The notes beneath the pieces were generated by a model. That model was not told the origin of the DNA. It was given only the letters and a program-made list of their open reading frames with translations, and made no database searches. A program made the position numbers and the translations under genes. 64,000 bases of DNA from Myoxocephalus aenaeus. Lineage: Eukaryota > Chordata > Actinopteri > Perciformes > Cottidae. This document shows positions 1 to 11,200 of the stretch, piece by piece (the stretch's first letter is position 1; each line of letters opens with the position of its first letter). The stretch lies in the NCBI GenBank assembly GCA_038501785.1, contig JBAMJR010000195.1, positions 5,201,001-5,265,000 of the forward strand. Direction: 5' to 3'.

Positions 1-1295
1 CTGTGCCTGTGGTGAATGAATGGGTCATTGAACATGTCGTGTTAAAGCGCTTTAAATGGTTGGAAGAATAGAAATGTATATTTATTTATTGCACACATAT
101 GCCCATGTCATTTTCTCAAATGACTCAAAACTCTGTTACATTCCAAATGGCATTTGTGTGTGCTCTGAACAGCAAATACCCTAAAGTGGAAATAACTACA
201 ATTGCATACACTTTAAGAAGTGACCTTCGCCCAGTTAGTGTTTTAATGGTGTTGTAGCTCAGATAGACTCTTATGTTGAGTTGTTATTATAGGACGGATT
301 AAATTTCAGAAAGCCTTTCTAAGAGGCCTAGCAAAAACAGATTTGCGGTTGAGAGCTTCCCTTTAAGCAACATTCAGGGAAAACTGGAGTTACTCTTCAA
401 GCGCTAAATTCCTTAAAGCTCCGTCTTTGCCGAGAAGCACAATGCTGTGCATCAGCACCAGGGCCGCTTGTTGATGGGCTTTATTTGGATATTATAGGTC
501 AGCTCCTCAGGGGATTTAGGTTTAATTAAAAGACGCTACTCATTAACTCATCAGTGTTCCACCTACAGTAGAGTGGCCTTTTCATCTCACCACAATATTG
601 TTCTGCAGGGGATTGGGGGCCATGTAAATTAATAACCAGGGGCTGATAGCACACGAGGAATCCTCTAACAAAATGCTGCAAAGTATTGCCTTCTTGGGAA
701 AGAATTCATTACCATAAATTGACTGTTTTTTTGTAAATATGGAGGTTCCAGTCTGTTAAGACAAATACAACAAAAACAAACACAACCAGATGTTATTATC
801 CAAATATTGATTGAAGCCTGAGGCTCAATTGATCAATTGCATGAGATTTTGACTGCAAGAAAAATATTTAAACAGGGAGGTGATAGTAGACTTAATTTCT
901 GAACAGAGACATATTTACACTATTGGATTATATTGAAATGTATAGTTTAAATGTCCAAATAAAATTACTTTTGATCATGGTCGAAATGTAAAACAATTAA
1001 TTCTCCTAACATTAATTCATACTTAAAGTTGGTATATATAATGTGTTAATTAATAAATCATTGAGATATCTTGGTATAGTGTTGAATCAAAACATTTAAA
1101 TCTGTAAGTCTACTGTAAAAGTGACTTTTCAGTGGCTGCTACAAACAAACAGCAGACCTTCACTCCACTGGCCACTGAATGCCAGTCTCAGGGCTTCAGT
1201 GCAGTGAAATATTTCTTTTTATATTACGCTTTTATTACATTTGATATGATTTCCATCTTTTGACCCCACCTTTCTGTCCCCATTTCTTCCTGCAG

Positions 1296-1417
1296 GGCAG
1301 TCGTTGGCCACAGAGAGCCGTTGCCTGATGATAGCAAAGACAATATCACCATTTTCACCCGAATTCTAGACCGGCTGTTGGATGGATATGACAACAGACT
1401 ACGTCCTGGACTGGGAG
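1296..1417 (+). CDS. gabra3: gabra3 exon (N-terminal helix region)
   Basis: Acceptor tttcttcctgcag ends at 1295; donor gtgagc starts at 1418. The first base completes a codon begun in an upstream exon, so the open frame starts at 1297, and the exon ends in phase 1. It encodes PLPDDSKDNITIFTRILDRL and then the LLDGYDNRLRPGLG block found at the start of the ligand-binding domain of all alpha subunits. PDDS with NIT is closest to alpha-3. NIT at about 1342 is an N-glycosylation sequon. Confidence 0.95.
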
Positions 1418-4400
1418 GTGAGCAACACTATATGTTTTATAGATCATAAAAAGAATATAGATGATTGGGATAGAGGAAAATGTCCATCAGTCACTACAAG
1501 TCTACACACTGCTGTAAATAATACAAAAAACATATAATAAGAATTGTTTTTATGTACAAATCAAACAATATAATCTACGTACTGGTCACAAGGTATTTCT
1601 CCATCTGATTTAATGGATAGAATATACTGTATAATTCCTAACTAGGCGCTAGTGTTTAAGAGAGGAAAAAAAACACACTGAAGTCAGGTCGCTCAGTGCA
1701 GAAAAGCTGCTTTCCCTTGGGTGGAAGTCTTTGTTCTAAAATGCCCAAATGGCAAATAAGCACATGTCAGTGGAAATCCCTCTAATTGATGCCATTTCAT
1801 CCAAATATTCTCACCCCAAGGTGCTGCATAACAGCAAGTCCACATGCTCAAGCAGGCTTTGCCATTTCTCAGCCAGCCAACTGGAATGGTCCTTTCTGCT
1901 CTACTGCTTGCTGCTGAAGCCACGAGCGTGGCTATCGGGCTGTAGACCCACCAGGCTGCATGACCTGGTCCCCATGACAGCAGCCGCAGAAAGGAAAAGC
2001 CGTGCATGTCATATTCTGCCTCTGTCCCGGGGATCATGTCTCCAAGGGCATGGAGAGTGAGAGCCCTGCGCCACTCGCAGTCAGGATGGCTTCCCTTTGT
2101 AGTGCAGACCTGTGTGGTGCAGCGAAACATAACCGGCTTTCCCACCAGGCCCGAGAGACCATTACAGGCCAGAGGAAACACAAGGGCAACCACTGCAACA
2201 GCTTGAGCCACAAGCACCGGAACGACTAAAGCATGTCCGATTGGTTGAGATATTCCACTTCATTCATGGATCAGTAGAGCATCATTGCTTTGAAAGATGA
2301 ACATATGCTGAGCCATGTAGTGTGTTCACTTGAATGTATGTAGTTGCATGCACTATATGATACATTTTCTAATATTTCTATGAAGGCTTATTTTGACCTA
2401 TTTATTGTATTTATTACGCAGCAAGATGGCCACGTTTAAATTATTTTTTCTTTATGGTTCTTTTATTCATAAAAAATATGAATTATCATCTTATGTCTAT
2501 ATTTTATAGGACATTAAAGTTGCCTTGTGTTTGAAATAAACTAGCGTATTGCAGGAAAACTCATTTTGTCTCTTTTACTTCAGATAAAAACCAACAGAGA
2601 CAGTCTACAATGCAAGCAGTACTTAACACCATGGAATATTCTCATATAAATCTAGTTGATGTTGCATGCACTATTCCCTGAAATAGCCAAACAGCATTGA
2701 GTATGTCATTTTGTGTTGCAGATAGATATGTTTTCATCTCATTTATCAAAAATATATTGCAACATTACCATTGATTTAGGACTTCGATAGTCCAACCATC
2801 TACCTGCAGACAGACACACCAGTTGGGTTTCCGCTTCAGCACGGATACTCCGTCAAAGTCAACAGCTTCAACCTTCAACGTGTACATGAACAAGGTTACC
2901 AATCTTCCTCCTCCTGTTGCACCACACCCCCACCCAGCCACCATCCTAGTGAGAAACAGTCATGTTGGACCATCTCAGACAAAACGGACCGGAAAGAAAC
3001 TGGAGAAAACCCATTTCATTTCATTTTCAGCGCCATCTATTAGCTCTGCCCTATGCTCTGGTGCTTTGTTGTAAACAGAAACAGGGCAACTCATCCCGAT
3101 TCCCCCGCCATGCAAACTGCTGACTGAGTTTTGTGATAATCGCGCATTTGCGAGAGCTATTTGTGTCACAGGAATGATTAATGTGGAAGTGGATCCCCTC
3201 CCTCAAGGGGGCCCCTCTGCCAGAGGATTTGAGACCTCACCTGTGGGTGGTCAGTTAGATCTGAGACACAGTTAGAGCCGAGGATCTATTCACTTTTGGA
3301 GAAAGGCCTCATCACTCTCGAGTTGTTGCACCACTGGGAGCAGCTATTTGTCTCACCAATGACCCAAAAGCCCGCTTCACACATTTGGCCCCGAGGAGCT
3401 GATTCAGCCCACACTGAAGAGGGCAACTTTAGATCCGTCACGACAATCACATCATGCCCTACTTAATGCTGTATTCCAATCATTTGTGAAGTATTTGGAA
3501 ACAATTATTTCACAGCTCACGATTAATAAAGTCCTGGCTAATTTACCACATAATGATCAATCGGAACATCTTGCAGTAACAAGAGTGATTCATTGATCAT
3601 TGTTGTGACGGAACAAAAGCTGCAATAGAGCTTGTAATGCAACATAACATGCAGAGACACACGTGATTATGAATAAAGAACTACAGTGGCCCTCTAGGAA
3701 CATACAGAGCAGACAAATCTTGTAACCGTCATGCCAGATGCATACTACAATAGACTACAACATGCCTAATGTGATTATAATGTGTGCATAGAATTGTGTA
3801 ATAGCAGTCAAGTGGGCCCATTATTTGTGTAACGAACGCACGCAGAGCTGCATCCTTAACGCTGACTGCTGCATATTATTCCTGGGCCAGTAGTCCCTTA
3901 GGGACTGTTAAATGTTTTCGGGGCAGGCTAACTAAATTTATTTTGGTTCAAAAGGGAGATGTTTTCTCCTAAGACACAGATGTGGGCCCAGAGCAGATTT
4001 TATGCTGTAGTGGACAAAACTAGTTTTATCCAAACAAATGGTAGTTTTACTCAACTAAAAGACTTTCAAAAGCATCTGTGAAGTTGCATTTTTCCCCTAA
4101 ATTGAGGTTGAAGAAACCCTCCTGGGCCAAATACTTGCGAGTACTATTACCACTGCTGTCGAGCAATGCATTTTTGGGAAATGTCTTGTACCATTCGTCC
4201 GGCATTATGCTCTGAAACCTGCAATCTGTGGCACAGCAAAATGACAAAAGACGGCAAGAATCCAGATATTAAGCCGTCCAACAGGGGCATGAATTCTTCA
4301 CTAATACATAAATCTAGTTTTTCCTCAGTTTGAAGCGTTCCTCTAACCCTTGATTACAGGAGAATTTCTGTGTGAAGCGGCTTAGTTGAATGCCAACCGG

Positions 4401-7400
4401 CAGACTTCACCGACATGTACACAAACAATCAGCTTAACAAAGACGGAGCTGCAGCAAAGCTTTTTCTACACCGACTTTCACTCTAATGTTTTCTTTTTCT
4501 TCTTCTTTTTGTTGTTCCTTGTTGTCTCTTTCCCCAGAGAGCATTACAGAAGTGAGGACAAACATCTATGTGACGAGTTTCGGGCCGGTGTCGGACACAG
4601 ACATGGTGAGCATGTTTTTCATGTTTCTACGTCATCCTAAATCCTAAATCATCCCCACGAGTCGTCACGTCTACGCAGGTTATCGGTGTTCACTTGCTGC
4701 GGCAGAAGTACTTTGTCATTTTGGATTGTGCAGCGTTTGAACCTTCTCTGCAGAATAATAGAATGATATTTCAGCGAGCTTCTCTCATGCACTTCTGACA
4801 ACTTCTGGAAATAAAAACTCCAGTCTTGTTGAAGGGGACAGGTCACCCCAATATAAAAAAAAATACCTATATTTTTCCTCTTGCCTGTATAGTGCTATTT
4901 AACGATCTAGATTGTTTTGCCATGAGTTGCGTAGTTTGGGAAATATCAGTCGTAGAGATGTCTGCCTCCTCTCAAATATATTGGGACTTCATGGCACTCG
5001 GCGTGTGGTGCTCAAAGCATCAAAATATAAGTGTGAAAAAGCTCAACAGCAATGTCTCTCTCCAGGAATCATGACCTTACAATCCCTTACAGGACCGACA
5101 AGTACCGACTCTAAAATGCTGTTTCTGTCGCCTATTGAGCTGTACAATATTTAAATGATCTCATATGGCAATATTGTTTACTTAATAACAGTGCTGGGTA
5201 ACATAATCACTTTGAAAAATCCTTACTAATGTGATTTGCAGCTGATTGTCTTGCAGGTATAAGCCATTTGGCCTTACAATGTTAATTTCACTACTCAGCT
5301 GTAAAAGACAGAATCAACTGCAGTGCAGTTTTAATCAACAGTAAACAATGACATTTATATTATGACATTGTATTACGACAACCAATGTTGTCTCTTTTTA
5401 AACGGCCCTATTCTGGATTAATTCCATTGTGGGACCCCGATGACCTCCTTCAAACAGCAGATGCCGGAGATGGTTCATGTTTTGTCTTGGGACCTTACGC
5501 AGCATTTGACATATTTGATCATGCAGCTCTAATTGACCGCCTTGAGCACCGGGTTGATTCTCTGCCTCAGCACTGAGCTGGCTCGACAGCCTGTATGACG
5601 TTCCAAGATGAATGGTTTTGTAAACTTTGAGTTGAGTTTTTGTGGTCCCACCAGGGGGCTATTGTAACAAATCTCTGCACATGATCGTCTCTGGAAAATG
5701 CTTTGTTTGTGACGTGACATTAAGTCCATGTCATGTTTTGTTGCTCATTAGGCGATGATTTAAGGGCTACAATTATTTAGTAAAATGCCCTTCATTTCTG
5801 ATTAGTCCTTCTGGATCGATTACGTTGAACTTGGCAGGGCTCAACACTAATGGTGCGTTCACACCAAAAGCGTTGCGAATTTGACGCGCAAGTAGATTAC
5901 ATGCAAAGTCAATGCACAGACGCGATAGGTTGCGAAAAAGCAAATTTTCCACCGGGCAGCGCAAATGACGCGGTGCGAATTTGTGCGAGTTGACATTTTT
6001 CAACTCTGGCAAAAAGTTACGTAAGCCAATCAGCGTTGAGAAGCTCCGCCCGTCATCACCGCCGTCTTGCCGTTGCTGAATCAAACTGCTGCTGAAGTAG
6101 CGCTGGTAGCGGCCGTCATTCAGACGTTGTTGTGGGACTACGGATAATATTATGAACCCAGACACGATGGAGTTTGATATTACGACGTATGTGGGATTTA
6201 CACAACAAGTATAAAGCAGAACTAGTGGTTATTTCCATGATGAATGGCGGAAACGGCAACTGTTTTTACGCCCCCTTTCAGTCGCGAGTAACATTCGCAA
6301 CGCGTTTGATGTGAACACAGCATTATTGTCAAGCGAGTAAACTGACGCGAGTAAACTGACGCGAGTAACGCTTTTGATGTGAACGCAGCATAACCATAAG
6401 CTTTTGGTTGCCAAAATAGAAAATATGGTTGCCATTTTTTGTAACCTTATATTTTGAATAATTAAGATTTGACGTCGTTGTACTTTAGCTTAATAATAAA
6501 CATGTGACACAAAGGAATAAACGTTTTATTACAGTAATCGAACAAAACTCCTCAAACAATTTTATTTTCCCATTTTGCTGTTTGCTGCCTCTATTTATTC
6601 AATTTTAAGATACTTTTTGGGTTATTTTTGCCTTTATTAAAAAAAAATTCCAGCTGTGGCCAGCTGTGAATAGAAAATATGACGTGACTCATACTTCTCT
6701 GTAGTTCATCTGCACTGTACATTAGAACCCGAGACACATACAAAGAAGGATGATGAGGTTTAAATTTAGCACAAAACTAATTTTGCAGACTTTGGCAGGC
6801 ACTACAATACAATAAGCATCTAACACTGTTGTGATCTATTTTCCCCTCAGAGGCATATATTGTAAAATTGCAGTTTCTTTTTTTAGAATAATTCCTATTC
6901 CTAGTCCTTCATAGTTTGTTTAGCTTCAGGAAAATACTTGGATGGATCGTATCCGTCAGTGTTGCGTGAAGTTGGCAAACCTCTGTATGAAGTGACAGGT
7001 CACTTCATACAGAGGTGTAACAAGTTTCTGTGGTTTTCACAGTAATATTACTGTATACTGGCCATATTCTTACTGTAGAACTCCTATACAGCATGTTGCT
7101 GTAGATCTGCAATGCATCATGGTCAAAATTCATTCCCGGGTAAATCTTACTGTAAATGAATGTTGCTGTGAATCACAATACAGTAATAAATGTTGCTGTG
7201 AATCACAATACAGCAATACATGTTGCTGTGAATCACAATACAGTCATTTTGAGAGGGAATACACCATAATCCGTTATAACATTATTTTCAACACAAATGT
7301 TAGGTTTAGCTATCACGCAGACAGAGGGGAAAAACAACATTGTTATACCTCCGTTGTGTTACACAAAGATGACAGTAGACTATAACGTTGTGTGCCGATG

Positions 7401-8114
7401 GACACTTGCTTCTCTCGACACAATTTTGGAGCAAGAGCTACAACATTTCTGACCAGACTTCAGCAACAGCAAGGTAACGAAGCTCATTATTATTCCTTCA
7501 TATTTCCTTTTTGCCAGGCATTTTGCAAGGCATTAAGCTAACATAGTGTTAATAATAATATCAAAATGTAGTATTTGCACTTTAAGTTGTGATATAAATC
7601 ATTTGGCTTCATATAGTTGATACATGGCATGCGTCTAGTGTAACCTGTAAATTAATTGGAATTGTTTATGTGTGACACCTTCATCGTGTATGTGTTGCTG
7701 CTCGTTAGCTAAGGCTAGCTCCATGGAGAAGTTTTGACTCTTTTCTCTCTTGCTAGCTACCGTGCGGCACCACGTGACGTTACCGAGCACCACTGAAGGT
7801 GAACCAGAACGCCACACCAGGTCAGACAGCACAACAGGTAAGACTTTTGCACAGCACACATGGCGTGCGTTTTCTGAGCTAACGCTACATGGCAGGGCAG
7901 ACTGCAATAGCTGGTATAACGTTGATACATTGTTGCTAGCTTAACCCTCCTGTCGTGTTCGGGTCTAATCTGACCGATTTACAACTTTAATCAATCATAA
8001 ATATTGTGTTTTACATCAGATTGCCTCAAGACCTTATGATATCCTCCACACTAGGCATTTGAACATATACAATTGCTGATCACATTCCCCACCCTCCCTC
8101 TCCCTCTCACACGC

Positions 8115-8201
<87 letters not shown>

Positions 8202-11200
8202 TGTTCGCAGCCCCATATATAAAGTTGTACACATTTCAAACTTCAGACTAAAAAATCAGGTGTTTGTTATGGGAACCATATGTATCCTGCTTCATGTGCC
8301 CACGTGAACCACACCTTCCAGACTAAACAATGCTTATCTTCTCACTTTCCCCCTAAATACACCTGGGAACATCAAAGTAAGGGTTTCTTTCATGTCTCTC
8401 CTTATAAATACGGTACTATTGTCTGTTTATTTTGTGTTGCAGGAAACCTCCACCCAGGCTGATGTTGAGGCCCAGGTGTCTCTGCCGAGCGCTCGAAGGC
8501 AGAAACATATTATGGTATTTCTAATGGGAATCGGTAACCAATGTCTCTCTGTCCTTCCACTGGAGGGAAGAGGACTCCTGCCCAGGAAGAAGACTTCAGT
8601 TCAGGAAGAGACACCAGTTCCTGGAGAAGACGACTGCCCAGGCAGCGGATTCCAGTTCAATACAGTAACAATAAAGTCAGTTATGGACATTTTATTGTTT
8701 GAAATTGTACTTTTTTCAGTTAAAATTGTTTTTATACATTTCCCCCTTTACCTGAATATTATATTGCTTCCAGTGGTTGAACTTTACTGTTTACTGTCAA
8801 ATTACTTTAATTAAAACATGTTTAAATTGTCATAGTAACTTGAAGAAAGAGGAACATTTAAAATGTTGTATGTTAATTTTTTCTTTTTACAAACTAAAAA
8901 CAAAATGTTAAATTTGTATTTAAAATGTTGAAAGTATTCAAATAAATGACTTTTGTTGAAAAAACTGCGTCTTCATTTTACAGTATGTAATTATTTTACA
9001 GTATGCATGTTACAGTAAACTGTACACGGTTACTGTGATGACAAGTACAGTATTGTGATGACTACTGTAATAACAATGACGGTACTGGGATTATTACTGT
9101 AAAAATGACTACAGTAGTTAGGTAATGTGATTCATTTTACAGTAAGCATACTGTAAAATATACTACAGCTACTTACTTGCTAATTGCTGCCAGCAAGTTA
9201 CTGTAAATTCTACAATAATCTTGTTACAGTATCTAACAACTACAAAGAAACACAAAATGACTAAAAACAGATGCAGGTACACAAAGAGTTGCAAAGCAAC
9301 TACAAAACGAACACAACATGTATGAGGAAAAGACACAGAATTACCTTTTACGTGCCCAGGGGCCCGTTATCTCATGATCTGTTCTGTCCTGTCCGGCTAT
9401 TTGGAGTTACAAAACAGCAGCTCCCCGTTCTTAAAAACTGTGCCACAGTCTATTTAAAATAGACTATTTCTGCTATTTTTTAAGACTCTGACCATAGTGT
9501 GTGGAACTTGCTTTGTGAAAGAGTTTTATTTCTTTAGCTTATTACAATAGACAGTGCTTTATCTTTTACAGCAGATATTACCTTTGGGGTCTCTCAGGAC
9601 TCAATGCCAGACCCAATTTTGTATTCTCTTATCATTCTCCACTTGGCAACATCATGAATCAACGGCACAAAGGACAGTCAGTGGCACACATGATGGCTGC
9701 ACAGGACCTGGCAACCCACTTGTAGTAATGTTTTGTGAGTGGGGATTAGGTGTTTTCTGTCTGCTGTCAAAGGCAGAAATACCTGTAGTCCATGCACGCT
9801 TATGCTTTTGTCGCGCAATCAATGTGGCCTGTCGCTGCCAAGGCTTCCACAGATGTATGATGTATGAAAACAAAGCATCAACATATCAAATGTCTTAAAT
9901 TTCTGCATTGCTCCGGCGGTTTTAGATGATGTCAGGATTCCACTGATCATTACCCAGGCAAGGCTCTGGCCCCAGGCTACGCTGTGTAATCTGTCTCCGT
10001 CTGCACATGAACACTGAATAAAGACTTCAAGCATTGACTTTCAAGATTTTCCACACTCCACCCTCAAAAAAATGTCAGGCTAATCAACCCTCAGGAAGCA
10101 TCACACTACAAAACCGACGACTTAGTATCTTCTTGTACAGCGCGTTGCAAGTCTGTAAATATACATGGCAATGTGGATTACTTATGTTTACATCTGTGAT
10201 GTAGGTGGTGTATAACAATGTATGTGTTTACATTGTTGTGGGAACACTGAGAAGGTCTAGCCAGATACTGTAACATGTTATTCTATGAATGAGTCTACAT
10301 TTTGGGAATTTTGGTTCGATGATCTTTTTGTTTTACAACATTGTAGTGAGAAATTGTGTTTCTGCACTTTGCATTCAGAACAAATGTCCTTCTACTACAG
10401 CTCCTAAATTCTACCTTCACATTGGTAGAATTTGTTGCAGAGCCACTGAATTGGGTTGCATGATAGCCACAGAAATAAACCGTTGGTCACAGATCAGCTC
10501 TAGGAGCTCTGAGGCCCTCTAAGCAGGGGAGGGAATCAGAGGACAAGACCGACGGTTATACAGTACAGTGAGCAAATGTGGATAGTTGGCTGCACTAAAT
10601 AAGTCGGTCTTGACTGTGGACTTCAATAATGAGTGGTCTGATTTGCTGAAATGTGCGCCCATTTCCAAAAGGCAGGGCACCCTCCGGGAGTAAGCGGGTG
10701 ACTCAGTTTGTCTTTTGAGTTTGGAGAATAACAAGTACTGTTGCTTCAGCAGGCGGAGAGCTGCAGCCGGTTTACAGATCAGGTAAACGTGTGATGTACT
10801 GAGGGGCGCGTTGTTGTTGTCCTGATTTTTAAATAGTATATTTCGGCTTTGAAAACACAAGAGTTCTGGCATTCCGCGCCAATTAAGGCAAACCTACAGT
10901 AGGTCAGGGTCGTGCGATCGTGTTTTCGGGTTTGTGAGTTTGAGAATGAGTCGGATGTGTTGTTTGAGCGTGGAGCAGGACAGCCCCGGAGTGTTGAGCA
11001 TTGCAGTACACGGTTCTGGGAAACAAAAGCATGGACCAGTTTTCTAGGTCAGTTAAAGGAGAGGAAATGACTAATCCTGGAGGTATTTCAGAGGTGGAGA
11101 GAAGCTTTTTAAGATCTTTCCTTGAAGTGTACCCCAAAGGAAAGTATTCTGTATTGGAGACGATTCGCCAGAGTTTAACAAATTCATTTTGGGCAGCTAT

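Larger units (their letters stand above)
7380..8690 (+). other. Putative spliced non-coding transcription unit inside the 7016-9228 element
   Basis: Consensus signals line up on one strand: donor AAG|gtaacg at 7473/7474; acceptor ctctcttgctag before 7757; donor CAG|gtaaga at 7837/7838; acceptor tattttgtgttgcag before 8443; and AATAAA at 8670-8675. Joining 7757-7837 to 8443 gives no long frame (a stop comes within a few codons), so a non-coding or decayed captured gene is more likely than a protein gene. A separate repeat and a CA array sit in the second intron-like gap. Start and exon ends are inferred. Confidence 0.3.
7016..9228. mobile_element. 2.2-kb DNA element with ~30-bp inverted ends, unclassified
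   Basis: The left end at 7016 reads TGTAACAAGTTTCTGTGG. The reverse complement of the right end (finishing at 9228) reads TGTAACAAGATTATTGTAG, and the similarity continues to an ACAGTAA block in each, about 30 bp with mismatches. Both subterminal regions (7040-7250 and 8965-9228) are packed with TACTGTA/TACAGTA words, typical of transposase-binding subterminal repeats. No transposase is visible. The interior carries a transcript-like unit described separately. No target duplication is evident. Confidence 0.6.

Noticed and set aside
7161..7250. CRISPR-like array
   Set aside because: Three directly adjacent 30-bp units without unique spacers in a vertebrate intron; a tandem repeat in a mobile element.
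8034..8239. Open frames rich in Cys-Val on the minus strand
   Set aside because: They are translations of the CA microsatellite.
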